From assembly GCF_008974325.1 (NCBI RefSeq), contig NZ_BKCG01000011.1, positions 1-64,000 on the forward strand: a DNA stretch of 64,000 nt, read 5' to 3'. Positions 1-8,010 of this stretch are shown in pieces (position 1 is the stretch's first letter; each line of letters begins with the position of its first letter). The notes beneath the pieces were generated by a model. That model worked only from the letters and a program-made list of their open reading frames with translations. It searched no databases and was not told the DNA's origin. Origin of the DNA: Patiriisocius marinus. GTDB lineage: Bacteria; Bacteroidota; Bacteroidia; Flavobacteriales; Flavobacteriaceae. The position numbers and the translations under genes are program-made.

Positions 1-10
1 CGCCTTCTTT

Positions 11-49
11 AAGACTTGATTCATTTATTTGAATCAAGTCTTTTTTTTT
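11..49 (+). terminator. Intrinsic terminator of an off-window + strand gene
   Basis: A perfect 13-bp stem (11-23 with 30-42) has a 6-base loop and runs straight into a tract of nine T residues on the + strand. The gene it ends lies to the left of the window. Confidence 0.85.
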
Positions 50-180
50 GCAGTAAACTCAAGAAATCCTACTCTACCTGTTTCTATCTCAACAAATGAG
101 GAACAGTAAAACGATACAAATACATCATGACTACTTAGTACTATAATACAAGTTTATTATTACGTAATATTAGCACAACG

Positions 181-209
181 AAAAAGAGCTATCAAATATT
201 GATAGCTCT
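181..209 (-). terminator. Terminator of the murQ operon
   Basis: An 11-bp inverted repeat (185-195 with 199-209, 3-base loop) is preceded on the + strand by five A residues, which become the T tract when read on the - strand. It lies about 140 bases past the last stop codon of the minus-strand operon. Confidence 0.75.
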
Positions 210-291
210 CTTATAATTAATCTATAAACTCCCCAATTTATAATACATGATTAATATACACAAATATCAATATTATATTAAAAATTAAAAT

Positions 292-328
292 GGGGTATTC
301 GCCCTTTTTCTAGGGGGTATTTACCCCT
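292..328. repeat. GGGGTATT direct repeat, 22-bp period, second copy palindromic
   Basis: GGGGTATT occurs at 292-299 and again at 314-321, two helical turns apart. The second copy is half of a palindrome (GGGGTA, TT, TACCCC; 314-327). It sits just after the stop codon of the small membrane protein gene. It could be a protein-binding site or an RNA structure in the 3' end of the operon; its role is unknown. Confidence 0.5.
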
Positions 329-349
329 TTATTAAATTTAATTTGTTTA

Positions 350-574
350 TTAGAAGATAGATTTCATAATTGTTTTAAGCCCTTTGTAAATTAAGAAAAC
401 TGCTAATATACCTATTGTTATTCCTAATACTATAAACATATAAAAGCTCCAATGGCCTTTATTTAGCGCTGAAAGTGTAATTAAATAAGGACTAAGAAAT
501 AATAGAGGCAATGCTCCAGCTAAGAATTTTAATCCTTTTCCTAATAAATTTAAATCTGTGTGTTCTTTACCCAT
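350..574 (-). CDS. Small two-helix membrane protein (DUF6095-like)
   Basis: This is a 74-residue protein with two hydrophobic helices, at about residues 14-36 and 45-66, and a short charged N-terminus. That fits a small inner-membrane protein. It resembles the DUF6095 family of Flavobacteria, for which no function is known. Its start codon overlaps the last 8 bases of murQ, so the two are almost surely translated from one message. It is the last gene of the operon TonB receptor - DUF4249 - murQ - this gene. I infer only that it is co-expressed with murQ; no catalytic motif is visible. Confidence 0.8.
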   Translation of the reverse strand: MGKEHTDLNLLGKGLKFLAGALPLLFLSPYLITLSALNKGHWSFYMFIVLGITIGILAVFLIYKGLKTIMKSIF

Positions 575-1382
575 GATTGTAGTTTTCTATTGCTACTCTA
601 ACATTTTTATATTTATTTAATAGTGCACTAGCTTCATCAATTGAAACGTTTAAAGCTTCTGCAATCATTTTAGTACCTCTTTCGACCAGCTTGTTATTAC
701 TTAGTTGCATATCTACCATTTTATTTCCTTTGATTCTTCCAAGTTGAATCATTACAGTAGTTGATATCATATTAAGGACTAATTTTTGTGCTGTACCTGC
801 TTTCATTCTTGAACTTCCTGTAACGTATTCAGGTCCTACAACAACCTCAATTGGGTATTTTGCAGAATTTGCCAAAGGGCTGCCTACATTACAAGTAATA
901 CAACCAGTATTAATACCTAAAGTGTTACATTTATTTAATGCTCCAATTACGTAAGGAGTTGTTCCTGATGCAGCTATTCCTATTACAAAGTCATTGATAC
1001 CTATTTGATGTTTTTTCAAATCTTCCCAACCTTGTTTTGTGTTGTCTTCTGCAAACTCTACTGCATTACGTATCGCAGAGTCTCCTCCCGCAATAATTCC
1101 GATAACAACATTATCAGGGACTCCAAATGTAGGAGGACATTCACTAGCATCTACAATTCCTAATCTACCGCTAGTACCAGCTCCCATATAAAATAACCTA
1201 CCTCCGTTGTTTATTATTTCCGAAGCTTTTGTGGTTAAATTATTAATTTGTGGTAATGCTTTTTCTATTGCGAATGGTACCGTTTTATCTTCATTATTAA
1301 TTTCTAATAATATTTCTGAAATGCTTTTATTTTCAAGATTATCGTGTTTAGAAGATTGTTCTGTCGTTTTAATAAAACTCAT
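567..1382 (-). CDS. murQ: N-acetylmuramic acid 6-phosphate etherase MurQ
   Basis: MurQ cleaves the lactyl ether of N-acetylmuramic acid 6-phosphate, giving N-acetylglucosamine 6-phosphate and D-lactate, during cytoplasmic recycling of peptidoglycan sugars. The 271-residue protein is a single SIS domain. The phosphosugar loop GAGTSGRLG lies at 67-75 and the expected catalytic glutamate at 81, in the family motif DASECPPTFG; a second family signature, TGSSRMKAGTAQK, follows. Length is slightly short for the family (about 300). The gene begins 10 bases after the DUF4249 lipoprotein and overlaps the next gene by 8 bases. Neither a MurNAc kinase (AnmK, MurK) nor a PTS transporter is present nearby, so the source of its substrate is not shown in this window. 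Confidence 0.95.
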   Translation of the reverse strand: MSFIKTTEQSSKHDNLENKSISEILLEINNEDKTVPFAIEKALPQINNLTTKASEIINNGGRLFYMGAGTSGRLGIVDASECPPTFGVPDNVVIGIIAGGDSAIRNAVEFAEDNTKQGWEDLKKHQIGINDFVIGIAASGTTPYVIGALNKCNTLGINTGCITCNVGSPLANSAKYPIEVVVGPEYVTGSSRMKAGTAQKLVLNMISTTVMIQLGRIKGNKMVDMQLSNNKLVERGTKMIAEALNVSIDEASALLNKYKNVRVAIENYNHG

Positions 1383-1392
1383 ATTGTATAGC

Positions 1393-2193
1393 TTATTGAA
1401 TCGTGTATGTAACAGTTGATAGCTCTGAAATTCGAAAATATCCTAATGGGTAGTTATCGGGATTAGTTTGATTTATAATATTTCCTTTTATTGTTGCTGG
1501 TTGTGTTTCGAAAGGTCCTCCACTGTCTTCACTTCCTTGTTGTAAGAGGACAAACATAAAGTTATAAAATTGTTCATCAACTCCAAAAAGATTAAGTGTG
1601 ATAACATCTCCTTCTGTTAGGTCTTCAACAAAATAGAATCCAGGTACTTCATTACCATCAAAGAACTCATCGTCAAATGCGTCTCGGTTATTTCCTCTAA
1701 TAGATAAGCCTTCTACATAGTAAAAATTTTCAATACCTGGAGGGTCTAAAAATGAAAACCTTATTTCTATTTCATCGCCGTTAAAACCTCCATCTTCATT
1801 TTGTTCAATATTTTGAATTGAACTTACTGTATTTAATTGTTCAGTAGCAGTATATGTTTGTTCACTTTCAATAACTGTTAGTGTATATTCAAGAGATGGG
1901 TCTGGTGTAAAATCAGTATGATAGTCTCCATTGCCTATGTGATTAAAAGTAAACTCTTCGCCATTTTCGCTTGTTATTATTACAATAGCATTATCTACAA
2001 TTGGTATTTCATTGTCAAAAAATGGTGCCGTTTTTGTTAAATGAACTACAGATGCAGTACTTCCATTTTCTAAAAGATTTATAGAAGCTTCAATTACTAG
2101 TCTAGGGTTACTAGTATCTAGGTCTACTTCTATGACATCCTCACACGAAATGAATATGAAAACCAATGAAAGAATTAATAAAATATTTTTCAT
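1393..2193 (-). CDS. DUF4249 outer-membrane lipoprotein
   Basis: This 266-residue lipoprotein has a signal peptide ending in the lipobox FISC, with the lipidated cysteine at residue 17. The remainder is beta-rich and resembles the DUF4249 family, which in Bacteroidetes is usually encoded directly after a TonB-dependent receptor. That is the case here: the receptor gene ends 3 bases before this start. The family is thought to act as a surface or periplasmic partner of the receptor, by analogy with SusD-type lipoproteins, but the ligand is unknown. Co-transcription with murQ suggests, without proving, a cell-wall-derived ligand. Confidence 0.88.
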   Translation of the reverse strand: MKNILLILSLVFIFISCEDVIEVDLDTSNPRLVIEASINLLENGSTASVVHLTKTAPFFDNEIPIVDNAIVIITSENGEEFTFNHIGNGDYHTDFTPDPSLEYTLTVIESEQTYTATEQLNTVSSIQNIEQNEDGGFNGDEIEIRFSFLDPPGIENFYYVEGLSIRGNNRDAFDDEFFDGNEVPGFYFVEDLTEGDVITLNLFGVDEQFYNFMFVLLQQGSEDSGGPFETQPATIKGNIINQTNPDNYPLGYFRISELSTVTYTIQ

Positions 2194-2196
2194 AGA

Positions 2197-4557
2197 TTAA
2201 AATTTAAAATTATAAGTAATTGAAGGTACTATTCCAAATATTGATAAACGAACTGCTTCATTCATTCCTGTATCTGTATTTTCTCTAAATGATACAGATG
2301 CAGCATTTGATCTATTGTATAAATTATATACGCTAAACACCCATTCGCCTTTCCATCTTCTTTCAACTTCGGTTTTAGGTGACCAAGTCGCTGAAACATC
2401 TAAATGATGAAATTGAGATAAGCGGCTGCTATTTCTAGGTTCGTATACAGGAACTGTTACACCTTGATATTCGTATTGTCCTGTTGGATAAGTAGTAGGT
2501 TGTCCAGATTGGTATATGAAATTAGCACCAAAAGACCATTTACTATTTAACTCATATTGTGCTGTTGCTGAAAAATCGTGTAATCTATCCCAAGCAGTAT
2601 TATACCATTCGCCATTATTTATTCCAGTTTCAATTGCTGTTCGTCCTGGTGTGCGTTGTTCTGATTTAGCTAATGTATAAGAAACCCACCCTTGTAATTT
2701 TCCTGTAGTTTTTCTGACTAAAAATTCTAAACCGTAAGCTCTTGCATCTCCACTTAATAAAACTTGCTCAATTGCATTGTTAGCAATTAAATCTGCATCG
2801 TCAACGTAATCCAAGCGATTTTGAATTTTCTTATAATATGTTTCTACGTCAAAAGAGAAGTTTTCAAAATTTCTGAAATATCCTACTGCAACTTGATCGC
2901 CTATTTGTGGTTCTATAAATTGTCCGCTAGGTGCATATATATCAAATGGTGTGGGAGATGTAGTGTTACTAATTAAATGAATATACTGAGTTGTTCTATT
3001 ATAACTGGCTTTTAATGAAGATTCATCATTCAATTGATATGCTAACGCTAATCTAGGCTCTAAATAGCCAAAACTTTTTAATGTTGTTCCTTGACTTGCT
3101 GAGATAGTATCAATTGGTGTTGCCTTCTGATAAATATCTAATGGTTGGTTATATAGTATTGGGTTGTCATTTTCATAAACATTAATTTCAGTTTGCCCTA
3201 AACGATTGAACGTTGAATATCTTAAACCAGCTTGGATATTTATTTTTTTGGAAACTTCTAATTCTCCTTCAACGTATAGCGCGTTTTCTAGAGCAAATTT
3301 TTCAGTTAGTTTAAATGGGTTTACACCGCTTGTTTCAGTAGTAGGTGTAACCTCACCTGCATTAAATTTGTAGTAAATACTATTAAGCCCATAGCGCATT
3401 TTAAATTTATTAGAAATATAATTTGTAAAATCATATTTCAGGTTAAAATTTTGAACTCCTGAGTCAAACTGAAATTCTACAAACTTTAATTCTAAGCCAT
3501 AATAATAATCAGAAAAAATAACTGATAGATTACTGAATAGACTTTCGTTATATAAATGATTCCATCTTAAATTTACCGTAGTATTTCCGAAGCTATTAGA
3601 GAATAAATCACTAATATTAAATACATCACGGCCAAAGTACCCAGAAAGATATAATTTGTTATTGTCATTTAAATCGTAACTTAATTTTGCGTTAAGGTCA
3701 TAAAAATAAGCAACGTTATCATTATCAAATAAAGGTAAAAATAGATGTGCGTAACTGCTTCTTCCCCCAACTAAAAAAGATGCTTTTTCTTTTACAATAG
3801 GTCCTTCAAGTAATAATCTACTCGCAATTAATCCTATTCCACCAGTTGCATGAAAATCCTGTTTATTACCATCTTTCTGATAAATATCTAAAACTGATGA
3901 TACTCTACCTCCATATCTTGCAGGTATTCCTCCTTTGTATAGTGTGATGTCTTTTATGGCATCAGGATTAAAAACAGAAAAGAAACCAAAAAGGTGAGAT
4001 GAATTGTAAAGGGTAGCTTCATCAAGTAATATTAAATTTTGATCTGCAGCTCCACCACGAACATTAAATCCACTTGCACCTTCCCCAGCTGTAGTAACAC
4101 CTGGAAGCAATGCTATTGCTTTAATTAAATCTGCCTCACCAAGTACTACTGGTATTTTTTTTATAGTACTAGCTTTTAGAGTATTGGCACTCATTTGGGG
4201 AGTTTTAATACTTCTTTTTTCGACATCGGTTTCAATAATTACTTCGTCTAAAGATTGTGTGCTTACAGCTAAACCAATATTTTTAGTCACATTTCCGTTT
4301 AGAGTGATTGTCTCGGTGTAGTCTTCAAAACCCAGACTTGTATAGATAATTTCGTGTGTACCTTCGGGAAGTTTTATAGAATAAAACCCATAGCCATTAG
4401 TAACTGCACCTGTTTGGAGTGATGGTATAAGTATATTAACTCCTATCATTGTTTCTCCGTTGTCACTTTCTGTGACTGTTCCACTTAGAGTGAAATCTTT
4501 TTGTGCGCTCATTGTGATTGTTATGAATAGCACAGTTAAAAGAAGTAGTTTTTTCAA
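2197..4557 (-). CDS. TonB-dependent receptor with carboxypeptidase-like N-terminal domain
   Basis: This is a 786-residue outer-membrane receptor. A signal peptide (1-18, ending MSA before Q19) is followed by a carboxypeptidase-regulatory-like beta-sandwich (about 23-105). Next come a plug domain (about 125-230, with the NVRGG-type motif seen as GFNVRGGAADQN) and a long 22-strand-type barrel ending in a C-terminal phenylalanine. Such receptors import a ligand using TonB energy. No ATG precedes the signal peptide; the start is TTG at 4555-4557. A terminator separates it from isocitrate dehydrogenase upstream, so it likely has its own promoter, with a weak -7-like TAATTTTA just before the start. 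It heads the operon with DUF4249, murQ and the small membrane protein. Confidence 0.92.
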   Translation of the reverse strand: MKKLLLLTVLFITITMSAQKDFTLSGTVTESDNGETMIGVNILIPSLQTGAVTNGYGFYSIKLPEGTHEIIYTSLGFEDYTETITLNGNVTKNIGLAVSTQSLDEVIIETDVEKRSIKTPQMSANTLKASTIKKIPVVLGEADLIKAIALLPGVTTAGEGASGFNVRGGAADQNLILLDEATLYNSSHLFGFFSVFNPDAIKDITLYKGGIPARYGGRVSSVLDIYQKDGNKQDFHATGGIGLIASRLLLEGPIVKEKASFLVGGRSSYAHLFLPLFDNDNVAYFYDLNAKLSYDLNDNNKLYLSGYFGRDVFNISDLFSNSFGNTTVNLRWNHLYNESLFSNLSVIFSDYYYGLELKFVEFQFDSGVQNFNLKYDFTNYISNKFKMRYGLNSIYYKFNAGEVTPTTETSGVNPFKLTEKFALENALYVEGELEVSKKINIQAGLRYSTFNRLGQTEINVYENDNPILYNQPLDIYQKATPIDTISASQGTTLKSFGYLEPRLALAYQLNDESSLKASYNRTTQYIHLISNTTSPTPFDIYAPSGQFIEPQIGDQVAVGYFRNFENFSFDVETYYKKIQNRLDYVDDADLIANNAIEQVLLSGDARAYGLEFLVRKTTGKLQGWVSYTLAKSEQRTPGRTAIETGINNGEWYNTAWDRLHDFSATAQYELNSKWSFGANFIYQSGQPTTYPTGQYEYQGVTVPVYEPRNSSRLSQFHHLDVSATWSPKTEVERRWKGEWVFSVYNLYNRSNAASVSFRENTDTGMNEAVRLSIFGIVPSITYNFKF

Positions 4558-4578
4558 GAGTAGTTGTATAAAATTAAA

Positions 4579-4606
4579 AAGCCTTTAGTTGTAATACTAA
4601 AGGCTT
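4579..4606 (-). terminator. Terminator of isocitrate dehydrogenase gene
   Basis: An 11-bp stem (4579-4589 with 4596-4606) has a 6-base loop and A residues on its left flank, which read as a T tract on the - strand. It follows the icd stop codon at 4620 and separates it from the receptor operon. Confidence 0.8.
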
Positions 4607-4619
4607 AACGTTTTAAAGA

Positions 4620-6845
4620 CTATTTTATTTCCGATAAAATAGAATTGAATGTACTACTAGGTCGCATCTGTTTGTTTACTAGTTCTTCAGTTGGCTCGTA
4701 ATAGCCTCCAATGTCAACAGCATTGCCTTGCGCATCGAGTAATTCGTCTAAAATAAGCTGCTTATTGAAGTTAAGTTTATCATACACCATTTTAAAGCGT
4801 TTTTGTAAAGCGCCATCAGTTGTTTGTTTTGCTAATGCCTCAGCCCAATGTAGTGCAAGGTAAAAGTGACTACCACGGTTATCAAGTTCATTAACTTTAC
4901 GAGAAGGACCTTGTTTATTTTCTAATAACTTTTCTGTTGCATCATCTAAAGTTTCAGAAAGAATGATAGCTTTTTTGTTGTCATATTTAGAACCTAAATG
5001 TTCTAATGATACAGCAATTGCTAAAAACTCTCCTAAAGAATCCCAACGTAAATGTCCTTCTTGTTCAAATTGCTGAACGTGTTTAGGTGCAGATCCACCA
5101 GCTCCTGTTTCAAATAATCCACCGCCATTCATTAACGGTACGATAGATAACATTTTAGCAGAAGTTCCTAATTCTAAAATAGGGAAGAGGTCAGTAAGGT
5201 AATCACGTAATACGTTACCTGTAACTGAAATGGTGTTTTCACCCTTTTTAACTCTTTCTAAAGTATATTGAGTAGCTTTTTCAGGAGATAGAATATGAAT
5301 ATCTAATTTGCTAGTGTCGTAATCTGCTAAATAAGTATTTACTTTTTTAATCAACTCAGCATCGTGAGCTCTTTCTTCGTCTAACCAAAAAATAACTGGC
5401 CATCCTGTAGCATTTCCACGAGTAACAGCTAGCTTAACCCAATCTTGAATAGGTAAATCCTTAACTTGACACATTCTCCAGATGTCTCCTTTGGAAACGT
5501 TGTGTTCCATTAAAACTGTTCCTTCTTCATCAATTACTTGAACAGTACCTGCTTCAGCTATTTCAAATGTTTTATCGTGAGATCCGTATTCTTCAGCTTT
5601 CTGAGCCATCAATCCAACGTTAGAGACAGTACCCATCGTTGTAGGGTCAAAAGCTCCATTTTTTTTGCAGAAATCTATTGTTGCTTGAAATACAGCTGCA
5701 TAACTACTATCAGGTATTACAGCTTTAGTATCTTGTTGTTTACCTTCAGCATTCCACATTTGCCCTGATGTTCTAATCATCGCAGGCATAGATGCGTCAA
5801 TAATTACATCACTAGGTACGTGAAGGTTTGTAATACCTTTATCGCTATTTACCATAGCAATATCAGCCTTCTCGTCCATAATTTTATCAATAGCAGATTT
5901 TATCTCAGTAGCTTTAGCTTCTGGAAGTTCATCTAGTTTACCTAAAAGATCTCCAAAGCCATTACGAACATCAACTCCTATTTGTTCAAATTCGCTAGCG
6001 TAAGTGTCGAACAATTCTGCAAAATATGTTTCAACAGCATGTCCAAAAATAATAGGGTCACTTACTTTCATCATAGTTGCTTTCATGTGCAATGAAAACA
6101 ATAGTCCTTGAGATTTAGCATCATCAATTTCTTTTTTTAGAAATGTCATTAATGCTTTTTTCTCCATAATAGTAGCATCAATAATTTCCCCATCTAACAC
6201 AGGTATTGATTGCTTTAACACTGTTGACCCAGTTTTAGTTTTAAGTTCTACCTTAACACTACCAGCTTTCTTAATAGTAACAGATTTCTCGTTATGCATA
6301 AAATCTCCAGACTCCATTGTCGCTACGTGCGTTTTAGAATCTGCAGACCAAGCTCCCATACGGTGTGGGTTTTTCTTAGCATAGTTTTTAACGGCTTTTG
6401 GTGCACGTCTATCACTATTTCCTTCTCTTAATACAGGGTTAACTGCACTACCTTTAATTTTATTGTATGTTGCTAAAGCTTGTTTTTCAGCTTCAGTTTT
6501 TGGCTCCTCTGGATAATCAGGAATAGCAAATCCTTTTGCTTGTAGTTCTTCAATAGCTGCAATTAATTGCGGTACTGAAGCACTGATGTTAGGTAACTTA
6601 ATTATATTAGCATCTGGACTTTTAGCTAGCTCGCCAAGTTCTGCAAGTGCATCATTTACACGTTGATCTTCCTTTAAGTAAGATGGGAAATTAGCGAGGA
6701 TTCTAGCGGCTAATGATATATCCCTTGTTTCAACCTCTATACCTGAAGGTTTTGTATATGCCTTTAATATTGGCAGTAAGGAATGTGTCGCTAAAAATGG
6801 TGCTTCATCCGTTTTAGTGTATATGATTTTTGCAGTTTTTGTCAT
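4620..6845 (-). CDS. icd: Monomeric NADP-dependent isocitrate dehydrogenase
   Basis: It oxidatively decarboxylates isocitrate to 2-oxoglutarate with NADP+ in the citric acid cycle. At 741 residues it belongs to the large monomeric class (IDH-II), unrelated in length to the roughly 420-residue dimeric enzyme. The isocitrate-binding stretch EGNSDRRAP lies at about residues 140-148. The conserved block with [15 protein letters not shown], which contains a metal-binding aspartate, lies near residues 350-365. The gene stands alone between a gap of 676 bases and its own terminator. A -7-type box TATATTTA lies about 25 bases upstream of the start. Confidence 0.96.
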   Translation of the reverse strand: MTKTAKIIYTKTDEAPFLATHSLLPILKAYTKPSGIEVETRDISLAARILANFPSYLKEDQRVNDALAELGELAKSPDANIIKLPNISASVPQLIAAIEELQAKGFAIPDYPEEPKTEAEKQALATYNKIKGSAVNPVLREGNSDRRAPKAVKNYAKKNPHRMGAWSADSKTHVATMESGDFMHNEKSVTIKKAGSVKVELKTKTGSTVLKQSIPVLDGEIIDATIMEKKALMTFLKKEIDDAKSQGLLFSLHMKATMMKVSDPIIFGHAVETYFAELFDTYASEFEQIGVDVRNGFGDLLGKLDELPEAKATEIKSAIDKIMDEKADIAMVNSDKGITNLHVPSDVIIDASMPAMIRTSGQMWNAEGKQQDTKAVIPDSSYAAVFQATIDFCKKNGAFDPTTMGTVSNVGLMAQKAEEYGSHDKTFEIAEAGTVQVIDEEGTVLMEHNVSKGDIWRMCQVKDLPIQDWVKLAVTRGNATGWPVIFWLDEERAHDAELIKKVNTYLADYDTSKLDIHILSPEKATQYTLERVKKGENTISVTGNVLRDYLTDLFPILELGTSAKMLSIVPLMNGGGLFETGAGGSAPKHVQQFEQEGHLRWDSLGEFLAIAVSLEHLGSKYDNKKAIILSETLDDATEKLLENKQGPSRKVNELDNRGSHFYLALHWAEALAKQTTDGALQKRFKMVYDKLNFNKQLILDELLDAQGNAVDIGGYYEPTEELVNKQMRPSSTFNSILSEIK

Positions 6846-6869
6846 GTTTTTCGGTCTTTAAAATTTTAG

Positions 6870-6877
6870 TAAATATA
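6870..6877 (-). promoter_or_regulatory. Candidate -7 box of icd
   Basis: TATATTTA on the - strand resembles the Bacteroidetes -7 element TAnnTTTG with the last base changed. It would give a leader of about 20 bases. No clear -33 TTG is seen at the normal distance. Confidence 0.4.
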
Positions 6878-7074
6878 CGGATTAAACAAGGTTTTTAAAA
6901 GTGAGGGAACGTTAATATATCTACAAAATGGTTTATTGAGAATCTGTTTTTTTTAAGCCGAAATATTATTGAGTCAGCAAAAAAGGAAGAGTATTTTGCA
7001 GATTTCGCAATTTAACGATGAGAAATATCTTATTTGATATATGTAGTTAATATGTAATTTCTTCTAAATCAAAA

Positions 7075-7111
7075 AAAGCCATAAAACTATATTCAATAGT
7101 AGTATGGCTTT
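7075..7111 (-). terminator. Orphan minus-strand intrinsic terminator
   Basis: An outer stem (7075-7083 with 7103-7111) and an inner stem (7086-7090 with 7096-7100) are separated by a 2x2 internal loop. The left flank is a run of seven to eight A residues, giving a T tract on the - strand. rplS, the nearest minus-strand gene, already has its own terminator 360 bases earlier, so this hairpin ends some other transcript. Confidence 0.65.
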
Positions 7112-7370
7112 ATGCAAAATAATCTTTTACCGATTGATTTAAATAAATCTAAAATACGTCACTATTACAGTGCTGTTATCGTAGAATATCTTGCGGGTCG
7201 TATAACACTTAATAAAACCAAAGGCTTTCGCCATTCGATGGTTTTCAAAAAAATGAAACACTCCTTTTTAATTACTATCTATCTTGTTGTTGAACAAGGT
7301 CCTCAATAGTTTAAAAAGATATATGTAAGAACGTTCTAGTAACTTAGAGATGATAAATAATCAATAAGCT
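7075..7370 (-). ncRNA. Possible small RNA (about 300 nt), minus strand
   Basis: This is inferred only from its boundaries: a consensus -7 box TATATTTG at 7375-7382 and an intrinsic terminator at 7075-7111, with no protein gene between. I recognise no known RNA family. It could instead be the remnant of a lost gene that kept its terminator. Exact ends are estimates. Confidence 0.25.
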
Positions 7371-7374
7371 TAAT

Positions 7375-7382
7375 CAAATATA
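7375..7382 (-). promoter_or_regulatory. Consensus -7 box in the icd-rplS gap
   Basis: TATATTTG on the - strand matches TAnnTTTG exactly. No good -33 TTG lies at the usual distance, so promoter activity is a guess. Confidence 0.35.
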
Positions 7383-7466
7383 AATAATTAAATCAAAGTA
7401 TTGCTATGTTTAACAGTCTAGTTGTTAACTACTTATAAACATAGGTTATTAACAATAGTTCATAAA

Positions 7467-7499
7467 AAAAGCGATTTGTATATTATACAAATCGCTTTT
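7467..7499 (-). terminator. Terminator of rplS
   Basis: An 11-bp stem (7471-7481 with 7485-7495) is extended by four A-T pairs. Seven A residues on the left flank become the T tract on the - strand. The hairpin lies 22 bases past the rplS stop codon. Confidence 0.85.
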
Positions 7500-7521
7500 A
7501 AATATGCTAAAGTTTGAAATT

Positions 7522-7872
7522 TTAGAATCTTCTTTCCTTGATTCTTGCTTTCTTACCTGTAAGTTCTCTAAAGTAGTAAATACGTTTTCTACGTACTTGA
7601 CCTTTCTTGTTCACTTCAATTTTCTGTAAAGCTGGCATATTAACAGGGAAGATACGTTCTACACCTACTGTTCCAGACATTTTTCTAATTGTAAATGTTT
7701 TTAATAATCCAGTTCCTTTAACTTGAATTACAACACCTCTAAAAAACTGTGTTCTTGTTTTTTCACCTTCACGAATTTCATAGAATACAGTAATTGTATC
7801 ACCAGCTGAAAATTCAGGAAAGTCTTTTTTCGTTACAAATTCGTTTTGAACAAATTTTACTAACTCTTCCAT
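7522..7872 (-). CDS. rplS: 50S ribosomal protein L19
   Basis: This 116-residue basic protein belongs to the bL19 family. It shows the conserved opening with the GDTI segment, the EGEKTRTQFFRGVVI motif and the RRKRIYYFRELTGKKARIKE tail. It lies at the interface of the large and small ribosomal subunits. In many bacteria rplS directly follows trmD; here a DUF885 lipoprotein gene sits between them, and rplS has its own strong promoter (7943-7972), leader and terminator. It therefore looks like an independent transcription unit. Confidence 0.97.
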   Translation of the reverse strand: MEELVKFVQNEFVTKKDFPEFSAGDTITVFYEIREGEKTRTQFFRGVVIQVKGTGLLKTFTIRKMSGTVGVERIFPVNMPALQKIEVNKKGQVRRKRIYYFRELTGKKARIKERRF

Positions 7873-7937
7873 AATTAATTTTTATAATAGTTAAAATAAA
7901 ACAACTTACACGTTTCTCGCCAGAGGTTGAATTAAGT
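7873..7937 (-). promoter_or_regulatory. rplS 5' leader, possible L19 autoregulatory RNA
   Basis: The promoter places transcription start near 7937, giving a leader of about 65 bases. It contains GCCA and TGGC segments able to pair (GCCACTT...CTCTGGC) and an AAC...GTT pair around the CTGGCGAGAAACGTG stretch. I recall that a structured L19 leader has been reported in Flavobacteria, but I cannot test the fit to that model here. Confidence 0.35.
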
Positions 7938-7942
7938 GGCTG

Positions 7943-7972
7943 CAAAAATAACTAAATTTTATAATGTGACAA
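7943..7972 (-). promoter_or_regulatory. rplS promoter
   Basis: On the - strand, TTG (7972-7970) is followed by a 19-base spacer and TATTTTTG (7950-7943). This is the best complete match to the Bacteroidetes -33/-7 promoter in the window. Confidence 0.7.
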
Positions 7973-8010
7973 TCTAATTGTAGTTATTTTTAATAATCTA
8001 ATTAGTTGGT

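Larger units (their letters stand above)
1..349. other. Gene-poor stretch with two facing terminators
   Basis: No coding sequence can be supported here. The stretch holds a + strand terminator (11-49), a - strand terminator (181-209) and a G-rich direct repeat and palindrome (292-328). The 130 bases between the two terminators show no promoter, RNA gene or ORF I would defend. The part from 210 to 349 should be the 3' untranslated region of the minus-strand murQ operon. Confidence 0.6.
6846..7521. other. 676-base intergenic region between icd and rplS
   Basis: No convincing protein gene is present. The region contains the icd -7 box (6870-6877), a strong minus-strand terminator (7075-7111), a consensus minus-strand -7 box (7375-7382) and the rplS terminator (7467-7499). 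The inner box and terminator together frame a possible 300-base minus-strand RNA. A 65-codon + strand reading frame at 7112-7309 has no recognisable similarity and starts inside the hairpin, so I do not call it a gene. Confidence 0.6.

Noticed and set aside
7112-7309. 65-codon + strand reading frame in the icd-rplS gap
   Set aside because: No recognisable domain, no promoter or ribosome-binding site, and its first codon lies at the foot of a minus-strand terminator hairpin. It is more likely chance.
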